64,000 bases of DNA from Spirochaetota bacterium (GCA_023438065.1 JAEXRH010000012.1:970122-1034121); one strand, 5' to 3'; numbered from the stretch's first letter, positions 54,548-63,940 are shown. Notes: generated by a model not told the origin, from the letters alone. Made by a program: numbers and translations.

Positions 54548-55420
54548 ATGAAAATCAGCGAGATTCTCCAAAACAGGAAACTCAGCGTCTCTTTCGAGAT
54601 ATTCCCGCCGAAACAGGACTCGGGCTTCGACGCGGTCATCGGCTGCGTCGACGAGCTTGCCCGATACCGTCCCGACTTCATCAGCGTCACGTACGGTGCC
54701 GGAGGCGGAACCTCCGCGAATACCGTCAAGATCGCTTCCCATATACAGGAAACCGGGATTACCCCGCTCGCCCACCTGACCTGTCTGTCATCCTCGAAAA
54801 CCGAGGTCCGCGCGATCATCGAGGAGATGAAAAAACGCGGCATCGAGAACGTCCTCGCCCTCCGCGGCGACCGGCCGAAGGATCCTTCCTTCGTCCCGCC
54901 GGGGGATTACGCGAACGCGAGCGACCTCGTGCGCGAGATCAAGGCCGCAGGCGATTTTTGCGTCGGCGGGGCGTGCTATCCGGAAGGCCATCCCGAAAGC
55001 GGGCATAAGGATCGAGACCTCGACAACCTCAGGCGAAAGGTCGATTCCGGCCTCTCCTTCCTAACGACCCAGATGTTCTTCGACAACAACATGCTCTACA
55101 GCTTCCTCTATCGCGCGCAGGCGAAGGGAATCACCGTTCCCGTCCTCGCGGGAATCATGCCCGTCACGAACGGCGCGCAGATCAAGCGGATGATGGAACT
55201 CTCGAACGCGTACCTACCGCCCAAATTCCTCGCCCTCGTCGACCGCTTCGGCGACAACCCGGACGCCATGAAGCAGGCGGGGATCGCGTACGCGACCGAG
55301 CAGATCATCGACCTCATCGTGAACGGAGTGCGGGGCATCCACATCTACGCGATGAACAAGCCCGACGTCGTCGCCCGGATCATGGACAACCTTTCCGAGA
55401 TCATCAAGGAGGCCCGATGA
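54548..55420 (+). CDS. metF: Methylenetetrahydrofolate reductase
   Basis: 290 residues, the bacterial MetF length. Features: VSFEIFPPKQDSG, SVTYGAGGGTSANT, LRGDRPKD, GVGACYPEGHPE-like (VGGACYPEGHPES) and TTQMFFDN. Makes 5-methyl-tetrahydrofolate, the methyl donor for metH in the next, overlapping frame. No Shine-Dalgarno before the ATG; a -10-like box lies seven bases upstream. Confidence 0.95.
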   Translation: MKISEILQNRKLSVSFEIFPPKQDSGFDAVIGCVDELARYRPDFISVTYGAGGGTSANTVKIASHIQETGITPLAHLTCLSSSKTEVRAIIEEMKKRGIENVLALRGDRPKDPSFVPPGDYANASDLVREIKAAGDFCVGGACYPEGHPESGHKDRDLDNLRRKVDSGLSFLTTQMFFDNNMLYSFLYRAQAKGITVPVLAGIMPVTNGAQIKRMMELSNAYLPPKFLALVDRFGDNPDAMKQAGIAYATEQIIDLIVNGVRGIHIYAMNKPDVVARIMDNLSEIIKEAR

Positions 55421-57945
55421 GCGCGGCCTCGGGGAACCGGGGAGCGGCCTTCCGGGAGGCGCTCAGGAACGGATTCGTGTTTCTCGACGGGAGCATGGGA
55501 GCCCTCCTCCAGTCCTCGCGCGACGAGGTCGGAATCGACTGGAAAACGCCCGAGGAGCTCAACCTCTCGAGACCCGACATCATCCGGAAGATCCACGAGC
55601 GATACCTCGACGCGGGCGCGAACGTCGTCCTCACGAACACCTTCGGCGGAACGGCCGTCAAGCTCGCCGAGTACGGCCTCGACGCGGACCTCGTCGCGAC
55701 GCGCGCGACCGGGATAGCGCGCGAGGCGGTCGCGGAGAGAAAGAACGCCTTCGTCGCCATCGATCTCGGCCCCACCGGGAAACTCCTCGAACCCATGGGA
55801 AGTTTCACCTTCGACGAGGCCTACGAGACCTTCGCCCGCCTCGCGCGCGCGGGCGAAAAGGCGGGCGCGGACCTCGCCGTCATCGAGACGATGAGCGACC
55901 TCTACGAGCTCAAGGCCGCCGTCCTCGCGGTCAAGGAAAATACCTCGCTCCCGATCGTCGCCTCGGCGACCTTCCAACCGAACGGGCGCATGCTCACCGG
56001 CGCCGATCCCGCCGTCGTCGTCGCGACGATGGAAGGCCTCGGCGTCGACGCGGTCGGCTTCAACTGCGTCGGCGACCCCGCCGAGGTGAAGGCGCTCGCC
56101 GCGGAGTTTTACCGACACGCGAGCGTCCCGGTCTTCGCCGAACCGAACGCCGGAATCCCGGTCGTCGAGAACGGGAAAACCGTGTTCAGGATCGAGCCGG
56201 AATCCTTCGCCGATACCCTCGTCGCGTGCGCGGCCTCGGGCGCGCGCGTCCTCGGCGGTTGCTGCGGAACGACCCCCGCGCACATAAAGGCGATGGCCGC
56301 GCGCGTCTCGACCCTGGAGCCCCATCCCGTCACGGAAAAAGGACATACCGTCGTGACCTCCTGGAGCCAGGCGGTCGCGATCGGCGCGAAGGCGGGCTCG
56401 GGAACGCCCGCGAGCCCGGTCACCGGACCCGTCATCGTCGGCGAGCGGATCAACCCGACCGGAAAGAAGAAATTCCGCGAGGCCATTCTCTCGGGCGACA
56501 TCGGCTACGTCCTCGCCGAGGGCAAGGCGCAGCTCGACGCGGGCGCGCACGTCCTCGACGTCAACGTCGGGCTTCCCGGGATCGACGAGGCGGCCGTCAT
56601 GCTCGAGGCCGTCAGGGCGCTCCAGCGGACCTACCCCGCCCCGCTCCAGATCGACTCGAGCGAGCCCGCGGTCCTCGACCGCGCGCTCCGCTACTACAAC
56701 GGCAAGGCCCTCGTCAACTCGGTGAACGGCAAGGCCCACGTCATGGAAGCGGTGTTCCCGATCGTCAAGAAATACGGCGGCGTCCTCGTGGCGCTCGCGC
56801 TCGACGAAGACGGCATCCCGCCGACCGCGGAGGGACGACTCGCGATCGCGAGAAAGATCGTCGAGACCGCGGAGCGACACGGCATCCCGCGGAAGGACAT
56901 CGTCGTCGACACCCTCACCCTCACGGTGAGCTCGCAGCAAAAGGAGGCGATGGAGACCGTCCGCGCCATCCCGCTCGTCAAGAATACCCTCGGGGTGAAG
57001 ACCATCCTCGGCGTCTCGAACATCTCATTCGGCCTTCCCCAGCGCGAGATCGTGAACTCCGTGTTCTTCGCCGCCGCGCTCAACGCGGGCCTCGACGCGT
57101 GCATCGTCAATCCCCTCTCGCCCCAGATGATGGCGACCTGGCGGTCCTATCGCGCGCTCTCGGGCCACGACGAGAACTGCCTCTCCTACATCGACGCGTA
57201 CTCGGGCGAGGCAGCCCCGGTCCCGGGTCCCGCGATCCCGACGGCCGCGAGCGCAGACGCGGGGGGAAAGAAAAGCGCCGCGACGCCGGGCGCCGCGAGC
57301 GCTTCCGCGGGATCCATCGCGGACGACGATCTTCGCGCCCTCATCGTCGGCGGGCTCCGCGACCGCTCGCGCGCGGCCGCCGAGATCCTTCTCGGGACGA
57401 AAACCCCGATCGAGATCATCGACGGCTATATCGTGCCCGCGCTCGACGAGGTCGGCCGCGACTTCGAGAAGGGAAGGAAATTCCTCCCCCAGCTCCTCCT
57501 CAGCGCGGACACCGTCTCGCGCGCCTTCGAGGCGATCAAGGAACATCTCGAGCGCACCGGGACGAAGACCGAGCCAAAGGGCACGATCCTCATCGCGACG
57601 GTCGAGGGCGATATCCACGACATCGGAAAGAACATCGTCAAGGCGATGCTGGAGAATTACGGGTACTCGGTCGTCGACCTCGGGAAGGACGTTCCCGTCG
57701 AGACGGTGGTCGAGCGCGCCCGGACCGTGAAGCCCGGGATCATCGGCCTTTCCGCGCTCATGACCACGACCGTCGCGAGCATGGAGAAAACGATCGTCCG
57801 CATCCGCGAGGAGGGCATTCCGGGCCGCGTGATGGTCGGAGGGGCGGTCTTGAGTCCCGAGTACGCCGAGCGCATCGGGGCGCACTATTACGCGAAGGAC
57901 GCGATGGCGTCGGTCGCCATAGCGCGCGAGGTTTTCGGGAAATGA
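55417..57945 (+). CDS. metH: Cobalamin-dependent methionine synthase, short form
   Basis: 842 residues (E. coli MetH is about 1230). Domains in order: homocysteine S-methyltransferase barrel (GFNCVGDP and GGCCGTTPAHI cysteines hold zinc), pterin-binding barrel (VGERINPTGKKKFREA), cap helices, and B12-binding domain with DIHDIGKNIV (base-off His at about 733) and YAERIGAHYYAKDA. The C-terminal AdoMet reactivation domain is missing, and no separate reactivation gene is in the window. ATGA overlap with metF. Confidence 0.93.
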   Translation: MSAASGNRGAAFREALRNGFVFLDGSMGALLQSSRDEVGIDWKTPEELNLSRPDIIRKIHERYLDAGANVVLTNTFGGTAVKLAEYGLDADLVATRATGIAREAVAERKNAFVAIDLGPTGKLLEPMGSFTFDEAYETFARLARAGEKAGADLAVIETMSDLYELKAAVLAVKENTSLPIVASATFQPNGRMLTGADPAVVVATMEGLGVDAVGFNCVGDPAEVKALAAEFYRHASVPVFAEPNAGIPVVENGKTVFRIEPESFADTLVACAASGARVLGGCCGTTPAHIKAMAARVSTLEPHPVTEKGHTVVTSWSQAVAIGAKAGSGTPASPVTGPVIVGERINPTGKKKFREAILSGDIGYVLAEGKAQLDAGAHVLDVNVGLPGIDEAAVMLEAVRALQRTYPAPLQIDSSEPAVLDRALRYYNGKALVNSVNGKAHVMEAVFPIVKKYGGVLVALALDEDGIPPTAEGRLAIARKIVETAERHGIPRKDIVVDTLTLTVSSQQKEAMETVRAIPLVKNTLGVKTILGVSNISFGLPQREIVNSVFFAAALNAGLDACIVNPLSPQMMATWRSYRALSGHDENCLSYIDAYSGEAAPVPGPAIPTAASADAGGKKSAATPGAASASAGSIADDDLRALIVGGLRDRSRAAAEILLGTKTPIEIIDGYIVPALDEVGRDFEKGRKFLPQLLLSADTVSRAFEAIKEHLERTGTKTEPKGTILIATVEGDIHDIGKNIVKAMLENYGYSVVDLGKDVPVETVVERARTVKPGIIGLSALMTTTVASMEKTIVRIREEGIPGRVMVGGAVLSPEYAERIGAHYYAKDAMASVAIAREVFGK

Positions 57946-58832
57946 TCGCCGACGATAAGGGTTACACCACGCGCGATACGTCGATCGTTCCCGTTTTCTT
58001 TCGGACGGTTTGCCATCGCCCGACGCGAAAGGCCTTTTTCAGGTATCTCGGAACCGTGATGCGGGACTTTTTCTGGCTTCAGTTCTCGGTGAAATTCGGC
58101 TTTCGAAAGATCCCGATCATCAGCGTCGACCATCCCCTCGACGAGACGGTGCCCTTCCTCCCGGGAAAGGTATCGGTCTATCTCGACTTCGTCGCGTACT
58201 GGATCAGGCCGCTCGGTTACATCGGCAAGCGATTCGGGCGCGACGCGCAAATCGAGTACACGAGGCGCTTTCTCGAGATCGTCGACCGCTGCTACCGCGA
58301 CGCGGCCGAGGTCTACCGGTTCCGGATGACCACGACCAAGCGCCCCCGCTACCTCAAGGGAAAGTTCCTCACCATCCATCTTTTTGACCCGCATTACCTG
58401 TGCGTGCCGAGCCTTCACGTGATCATCGTCGTTCTCGCGTACACCTTTTACCGAAAGGCCTTCGCGAAACTCGGCATGGAAGGCGACGAGGCCGACGCGC
58501 TCAACGCCGAGCTCTACGCGGGAGCGGTCGAGATCGCGGAAACCGTGCTTTACATCAAGCAGCACAGCGTCAACTGCATTCCTTCCGCGCTCTACGCGCT
58601 TACCAGGATCACGCCGGAGGAGGTTACCCCCGTCGAGGTCACCCGCTTCATAGGAAGCCTTTTCGCCGACGCGCCCGAGGTCGGGAAAGAGAACGCCGCG
58701 CGCATACGCGAGCACATCTCGTTTCTCTACGAGGAGCTCTTTCTCGAGGGATGCCACGACGACAGCTGGGTCACGCCGATACAGAGACTTCTCAATCGAT
58801 ACGCGGCCGAGGGTTTCTTCGGCAATGCATAA
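57942..58832 (+). CDS. PAP2-like protein co-transcribed with metH
   Basis: 296 residues, start overlapping the metH stop (ATGA). Residues about 65-85 (DHPLDETVPFLPGKVSVYLD) and CVPSLHVIIVVLAYTFYRKA look like the PAP2 entry strand and C2 motif (PSxH). TTKRPRYLKGKF could be a C1 motif and IKQHSVNCIPSALYAL a C3-like site, but the Asp of C3 is Asn here. Few long hydrophobic helices, so it may be soluble or peripheral. Its tie to methionine synthesis is only positional. Function uncertain. Confidence 0.5.
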   Translation: MIADDKGYTTRDTSIVPVFFRTVCHRPTRKAFFRYLGTVMRDFFWLQFSVKFGFRKIPIISVDHPLDETVPFLPGKVSVYLDFVAYWIRPLGYIGKRFGRDAQIEYTRRFLEIVDRCYRDAAEVYRFRMTTTKRPRYLKGKFLTIHLFDPHYLCVPSLHVIIVVLAYTFYRKAFAKLGMEGDEADALNAELYAGAVEIAETVLYIKQHSVNCIPSALYALTRITPEEVTPVEVTRFIGSLFADAPEVGKENAARIREHISFLYEELFLEGCHDDSWVTPIQRLLNRYAAEGFFGNA

Positions 58833-58854
58833 AGGGAATAACGGATATCAAGCA

Positions 58855-59748
58855 ATGAGAATGACGATTGCGCGATGCACGATCACGACTGCGGCGATTC
58901 TTGCCGCAAGCCTATCCGGATGCGGAGGCGAAGGAGAGAAATTGGACAACGCAATTCAGGGAAACTCCCAGACGGTTACGATCGCGACGACGGCGGCGGA
59001 TTGGTCCGCTCCCGCGGGAATGGCTCTCGTATGGAGCGACGAGTTCGAGGGCAGCTCGATCGACACCTCGGTCTGGAGCTATGAAACCGAGGCGACCGGC
59101 TGGAAAAAGGAATGGAACTCCGAGCTCCAGGATTACCTCGACGACGGCACGGGCGGCAAGAACGCCTTTATCGTCAGGGACGGAGAAAACACCTGCCTCG
59201 CGATCAAGGCGACCAAGACGGGAACCTCGTCATGGGCCTCGGCGCGCATGATCACCAAGGGCAAGAAGCACTGGAAGCACGGCGTCATCGCCGCGCGCAT
59301 GAAGCTCCCGAAGGGACAGGGGATTTGGCCCGCTTTCTGGATGCTTCCCGAAACCGGGGCCTGGCCCACAGGCGGCGAGATCGACGTCATGGAGATGATC
59401 GGCGGCGGCGCGGGACGGGACAACCTTACCTACGGAACGGTTCACGGTCCTGGCTATTCGGGACCTCAGGGAATTCAGGGAAGCGTGATCCTCGCCTCGG
59501 GCGATTTCTCGGACGCATATCACGTCTTCGAGGTCCGATGGCAAGCTGACGGGATCTCCTGGTACGTCGACGGCGCGCTCTATCACGAGGTAGCCGCGTC
59601 TCGCGTGCCGGGAAACTGGCCCTTCAACGATTCCGATTTTTACGTGCTTTTCAACCTCGCGGTCGGGGGCGGCTGGCCGGGAAATCCCGACGCCACGACC
59701 GTCTTCCCCCAGACGATGCTTGTCGACTGGATTCGGGTATATCAATAA
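58855..59748 (+). CDS. GH16 beta-glucanase lipoprotein
   Basis: 297 residues. Signal peptide with lipobox LSGC (C23). GH16 jelly roll: LVWSDEFEGSSIDTSVW, GVIAARMKLPKGQGIWPAFWMLP, catalytic ExDxxE as E175-I-D177-V-M-E180 and the C-terminal VDWIRVYQ. Cleaves beta-1,3 or mixed-linkage glucans (laminarin/lichenan). Surface or periplasmic lipoprotein. Shine-Dalgarno is weak. Confidence 0.88.
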   Translation: MRMTIARCTITTAAILAASLSGCGGEGEKLDNAIQGNSQTVTIATTAADWSAPAGMALVWSDEFEGSSIDTSVWSYETEATGWKKEWNSELQDYLDDGTGGKNAFIVRDGENTCLAIKATKTGTSSWASARMITKGKKHWKHGVIAARMKLPKGQGIWPAFWMLPETGAWPTGGEIDVMEMIGGGAGRDNLTYGTVHGPGYSGPQGIQGSVILASGDFSDAYHVFEVRWQADGISWYVDGALYHEVAASRVPGNWPFNDSDFYVLFNLAVGGGWPGNPDATTVFPQTMLVDWIRVYQ

Positions 59749-59785
59749 GGGACAGGCGCCCGGGCACTACCGGGCGCGCGTCATG

Positions 59786-59826
59786 AAAAACAAAGCCGAC
59801 CGTCATCGACGGTCGGCTTTGTTTTT
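59786..59826. terminator. Bidirectional terminator
   Basis: AAAAACAAAGCCGACCGTC pairs with the exact complement around a four-base ATCG-type loop. Ends GH16 and the convergent helicase gene. Confidence 0.9.
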
Positions 59827-59866
59827 CTCTTTTGTGATGGTTATGATAACCGCGCGCTCGGCGAGC

Positions 59867-62020
59867 TCACGGTTTCTTTTTTTTGTACGCGGATGCGCCG
59901 CCCGCGCTCGGGTGCGCCGGGCCCCTGAAGCCCGCGCCGTCGCCCTTCGGGCCCCTTGAGTAGGTGCGCGCCATCCTGTTGGGCATGCCGCCCTCGTCCC
60001 TGTCGCCCGCTTCGCGAGAACCCGCTCTATCGCGGTCCATTCGCGGGCCCCTCGGGCCGCGGTCCTGCCGGTCGCCGCGATCGCCGCGATCGAAACGATC
60101 GCCACGATCGCCGCGATCGAAACGATCGCCACGATCCCCACGATCCCCGCGGTAGCCGGGGCGGAATCCCGGACGGGGACCGGAGTGGAAGTCACCGCCT
60201 GAATCCTTGACGTCGACGTGCATATGCGGCACGTTTCTCCGCTGCCGGGAAAGGTCGAGCGCCGCGGTAGCCGCGTCGGCGGGAAGCGTCGCGAGAGAGA
60301 ACGCGTCCATGACCTCGATCCGGTCGACGAGCCGTTCGGGAAGCCCGATCAGATCGCGGAAGAACTGGGCGATCCCGCGCCGGGTCATCCCGTCGCGCCG
60401 ACCGAGCCCGATATAGAGCCTGAGGTGCGTGCGATCCTGCGCGCCGCTCCTCATCGACTTGATGTCGTTATAGCGCTCCGCGGAGAGTTCCTCCCCGTAC
60501 TGAAGCGCGAGCATGGCCGAAAGGACGTCGACGGGATCGCGCCCTTCCGAGATGCGGTCCGCGAACGAGCGGAAATCCTCCGCGGCCTTCCGTAAGCGCG
60601 CGGAGTCTTCCCCGGCGTTATCGGCGTTTCCCGATACGACGGAATCGCCCGACGCGTCGGTTGCGGGGACGGCCGAAACCGCCTCGCCGATGATACCCGC
60701 GAGCGCGCGCTCCGCCTGGCCCATGAGCCGTTCGCGCTTGAAGGAAAGCACCTCCTTGATCGTCGGTACCTTTCCTTCCTTGAGCTCGCCGCGCGCGTTA
60801 TGCCTGAGGTAGCCGAGACGCCGGCGCTCCTCGGGCCTGACGAAGGTGACGGCGACGCCCCGCGATCCCGCGCGGCCGGTCCGTCCGACGCGATGGGTGT
60901 AGGTCGGGCCGTCGTAGGGAAGCGCGTAATTCACGACGTGCGTGAGCCCCTCGATATCGATTCCCCGCGCGGCGACGTCCGTCGCGACGAGGATCTTGGT
61001 CTTTCTCGCCCGGAAACGGCCGAGGATCTTCTCGCGCTGACTCTGCGCGATGTCCCCGTGGAGCGCGGCCGCCTGGTAATGGCGCTCATCGAGCTCCTTC
61101 GCCACCGCGTCCGCGTCCGCCTTGGTCTGGCAAAACACGAGGCCGTAGAAATCGTCGGCCGAGTCGATGAGACGCACGAGCGCCTCGGTCTTGTCGTCCT
61201 CGCGCACGAGCCAGTAGAACTGCTCGGTCAGGACAGGCTCCTCGGGCCGCGCCTCCTCCTCGACGATCTCGTACTCGCCCATGAAGTTGGACGCGATCGA
61301 AAGGATCTGCGGCGGCATCGTCGCCGAGAACATGAGCACGCGCGCGTCCGGGTTCGCGCGGCCGAATATCGCCTCGATGTCCTCGATGAAGCCCATGTTG
61401 AGCATCTCGTCGGCCTCGTCGAGGATGAAGTACTCGATCTTCGAGAGGTCGAGCGAGCCGCGCTCGAGATGGTCGATCACGCGGCCGGGGGTGCCGACGA
61501 CGATCTCGACGCCGGTACGAAGCTTGCGCAGCTGGTCGACGATCGAGGCGCCGCCGTAGACGGTGACGGTGCGCGGCCAGGTCTCGGTCCGGAAGGAGTC
61601 GAGCTCGGCAGTCACCTGCATCGCGAGCTCGCGAGTCGGCACGAGCACGAGCGCGCGGGGGCAATGCTTGTCGCCGCGAAGCTCCTGCACGAGCGGAAGG
61701 CCGAACGCGGCGGTCTTGCCGGTTCCGGTCCTGGCCTTCGCGATGACGTTGGCGTCTCCCGCGAGAAGGCGCGGGATCGCGAGCACCTGGATCGGCGTCG
61801 GTTCGGTAAAACCCTTTGCCTCGACGGCCTTGAGCACGACATCGTCGAGCCCGAGATCCGCGAAGGAAATGCCGCCCTTCGGCTCGTGAGCCTTTTTCGC
61901 CTTCGGTTCCGGGGGAATGGTTTCCGTCGCGGCCGGCGCTGCGTCCTGGGTAATCAGAACGGAATCGTCCCGATCCTCGGGGCGCGAATCGCCCTCGGCT
62001 TCCAATGAGAATGAGTCCAT
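59867..62020 (-). CDS. deaD: DEAD-box RNA helicase with C-terminal RNA-binding domain and GDR repeats
   Basis: 717 residues. RecA-like cores: ARTGTGKTAA (motif I), VLVPTRELA (Ia), DEAD (II), SATMPP (III), HRVGRTGRAG (VI). A DbpA-type RNA-binding domain follows (THLRLYIGLGRRDGMTRRGIAQFF), then a basic tail of GDRGDRFDR repeats. Resembles CsdA/DeaD, an RNA helicase for ribosome assembly and cold adaptation. AAGGAA lies before ATG 62020. The 5' untranslated region is about 255 bases. Confidence 0.92.
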   Translation of the reverse strand: MDSFSLEAEGDSRPEDRDDSVLITQDAAPAATETIPPEPKAKKAHEPKGGISFADLGLDDVVLKAVEAKGFTEPTPIQVLAIPRLLAGDANVIAKARTGTGKTAAFGLPLVQELRGDKHCPRALVLVPTRELAMQVTAELDSFRTETWPRTVTVYGGASIVDQLRKLRTGVEIVVGTPGRVIDHLERGSLDLSKIEYFILDEADEMLNMGFIEDIEAIFGRANPDARVLMFSATMPPQILSIASNFMGEYEIVEEEARPEEPVLTEQFYWLVREDDKTEALVRLIDSADDFYGLVFCQTKADADAVAKELDERHYQAAALHGDIAQSQREKILGRFRARKTKILVATDVAARGIDIEGLTHVVNYALPYDGPTYTHRVGRTGRAGSRGVAVTFVRPEERRRLGYLRHNARGELKEGKVPTIKEVLSFKRERLMGQAERALAGIIGEAVSAVPATDASGDSVVSGNADNAGEDSARLRKAAEDFRSFADRISEGRDPVDVLSAMLALQYGEELSAERYNDIKSMRSGAQDRTHLRLYIGLGRRDGMTRRGIAQFFRDLIGLPERLVDRIEVMDAFSLATLPADAATAALDLSRQRRNVPHMHVDVKDSGGDFHSGPRPGFRPGYRGDRGDRGDRFDRGDRGDRFDRGDRGDRQDRGPRGPRMDRDRAGSREAGDRDEGGMPNRMARTYSRGPKGDGAGFRGPAHPSAGGASAYKKKKP
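60071..60152 (-). repeat. Tandem GDRGDRFDR-coding repeats in deaD
   Basis: A 27-base unit is repeated about 2.5 times with partial copies, encoding Arg/Gly/Asp blocks. It is a protein-coding minisatellite and probably length-variable. Confidence 0.7.
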
Positions 62021-62289
62021 GACTGTTCCTTAGGCGGTCTCTCTTGACCGCGCGCATGTGATCGGCGCGCCTTGCCTGAACGATATCGCGAACGCCGCGA
62101 ACGGCCGAGCGATCACGAGGCTGCTATCCTCGAGACCCTTGATAATTCGTTTATTCCGTGTGCGATGGTCCGTTCGTCGGCGGATGCCGGTTGATAAACG
62201 CGGGATGCTTTCGTGTCCCGCTCCTCGGGACGGATAGGCCCGCTTCGGGGGTATCCGCCACAACTCTCTATCTGACAAACGTCACTATA
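62021..62289 (-). promoter_or_regulatory. Long deaD leader and promoter
   Basis: TATAGT on the minus strand (62289-62284) is the best -10, giving about 255 bases of leader. GTCCCG/CGGGAC forms a stem-loop at 62215-62231. Long leaders are known for cold-shock RNAs such as csdA. Confidence 0.5.
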
Positions 62290-62573
62290 GCGTAAATAGA
62301 ACACCGTGCATAGCGCGGCAAGGCGCATTATGTGACATTTTATGCGGTTTTTTACATTTCCCCTGATGTATGTATTTAAATATCAAAAATGACGTTCCCA
62401 ATGATTGACCGTATCGCGCGCCCGGGAGCGGCCCCGCGCGAGGGATTGAAGCGGAATCGGGGACGGCGCGGGAGCGATGGCCCCGATTGGAGCGGAAAGC
62501 CCGGCCCGCGCGCGAGCGCGGGCGCGCCCCCTTCCCGACAAGGCCATCCCCGCGACCGTGCGCGCTTTCCCGC
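62290..62573. other. AT-rich then G+C-rich intergenic stretch upstream of glnA
   Basis: No gene seen. The 62330-62400 part is AT-rich; the 62410-62570 part has high G+C and an in-frame extension of glnA that is not family-like. Confidence 0.35.
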
Positions 62574-62603
62574 TTGCCAACTTGGCCGGTTCGGTCCTAT
62601 TAT
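62574..62603 (+). promoter_or_regulatory. glnA promoter, leaderless geometry
   Basis: TTGCCA, 18 bases, TATTAT, then five bases to ATG 62609; no ribosome site. Confidence 0.6.
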
Positions 62604-62608
62604 GGGGT

Positions 62609-63940
62609 ATGTACAGTTACACTAAAGACGATATCATGAAAATGGTCGCCGAAAACGACGTCCGCTTCATCAGGCTTCAATTCACGGATATATTCGGGAC
62701 GCTCAAGAACGTCGCGATCTCGGTTTCCCAACTCGAGAAGGCGCTCAACAACCGCTGCATGTTCGACGGCTCGTCGATCGAGGGCTTCGTGCGCATCGAG
62801 GAATCTGACATGATCCTCAGGCCCGACCTCAACACCTTCTGCCTCTTCCCCTGGCGCCCCTCCCCGAACCGGGTGGCCCGGCTCATCTGCGACGTGTCCA
62901 CGCCCGGCGGAACGCCCTTCGCCGGCTCGCCCCGCCAGGTCCTCAAGAACGTCATCGAGGAATGCCGGAACATGGGGTACACCTTCAACGTCGGCCCCGA
63001 GCTCGAGTTCTTCCTTTTCCACACCGACGCGGAAGGCGGGCCGACCCTCAAGACCCTCGACAACGGCGGCTACTTCGACATGGGCCCGATCGACCTCGGC
63101 GAGAACGCCCGGCGCGACATGGTGCTCACCCTCGAGGAGATGGGCTTCGAGATCGAGGCTTCCCACCACGAGTGCGCGCGAGGCCAGCACGAGATCGACT
63201 TCAAGTACTCCGAGGCGCTCGAGGCCGCGGACCGGATGATGACCTTCAAGATGGCCGTCAAGACCGTCGCCCAGCGGCACGGACTCCACGCGACCTTCAT
63301 GCCGAAACCGATCTACGGGATCGCCGGCTCCGGGCTCCACCTCAACATGTCCCTTTCGCAGGGCAAGAAGAACGACTTCGCGAGCGACACGGACGCGAAC
63401 GGGCTTTCCCCGCTCGCCTACCACTTCATCGCGGGAATCATGAAGCACATCAAGGGAATCACCGCGATCGCGAACCCGCTCGTCAACTCCTACAAGCGGC
63501 TCGTTCCCGAGTACGAGGCGCCGGTGTACATCGCGTGGTCCGCGCACAACCGGAGTCCGCTCATCCGCGTTCCCGACGCCGACGAGCACGCGAGCCGCGT
63601 CGAGCTCCGAAGCCCCGACCCCGCCGCGAACCCCTACCTCGTGCTCGCGCTCGTCCTCGCCGCCGGCCTCGAGGGCGTCCGGGAGAAGCTCGTGCCCCCG
63701 CCCTCCGTGGACGGGAACATCTACGCGATGACGGCGGGAGAGCGAAAGCGGCGCAAGGTCGAAAGCCTTCCCTCCGACCTTGACGAGGCGATTCAGTGCA
63801 TGAAGAAAGATCCCCTCGTCAAGCGCGTGCTCGGCGAACATATCTTCGAGAAATACATCGAGGCGAAAGAGCTCGAATGGAAAGAATATAAAAACTGCGT
63901 TTCCCAGTGGGAGATCGACAGCTACCTCGCGAAATATTGA
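62609..63940 (+). CDS. glnA: Glutamine synthetase type I (alpha-like, Bacillus-like)
   Basis: 443 residues. GS-I features: MFDGSSIEGFVRIEESDM (with the Arg of the feedback-inhibited form), LEFFLF metal ligand, GSGLHLNMSL, NSYKRLVPEYEAPVYIAWSAHNRSPLIRVP. Near the C-terminus NIYAMTAGERKRRKVESLP lacks the NLYDLPPEE adenylylation loop of enteric GlnA. Thus regulation is probably by feedback and not by GlnE. Upstream in-frame residues (to 62477) are Ala/Arg-rich and rejected as start. Confidence 0.95.
   Translation: MYSYTKDDIMKMVAENDVRFIRLQFTDIFGTLKNVAISVSQLEKALNNRCMFDGSSIEGFVRIEESDMILRPDLNTFCLFPWRPSPNRVARLICDVSTPGGTPFAGSPRQVLKNVIEECRNMGYTFNVGPELEFFLFHTDAEGGPTLKTLDNGGYFDMGPIDLGENARRDMVLTLEEMGFEIEASHHECARGQHEIDFKYSEALEAADRMMTFKMAVKTVAQRHGLHATFMPKPIYGIAGSGLHLNMSLSQGKKNDFASDTDANGLSPLAYHFIAGIMKHIKGITAIANPLVNSYKRLVPEYEAPVYIAWSAHNRSPLIRVPDADEHASRVELRSPDPAANPYLVLALVLAAGLEGVREKLVPPPSVDGNIYAMTAGERKRRKVESLPSDLDEAIQCMKKDPLVKRVLGEHIFEKYIEAKELEWKEYKNCVSQWEIDSYLAKY

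Noticed and set aside
60071..60152. CRISPR-like repeats
   Set aside because: The repeat is 27 bases with no unique spacers and is in frame in deaD.
62477..62608. N-terminal extension of glutamine synthetase
   Set aside because: Residues are Ala/Arg-rich and unlike any GS family start; the promoter lies inside this stretch.
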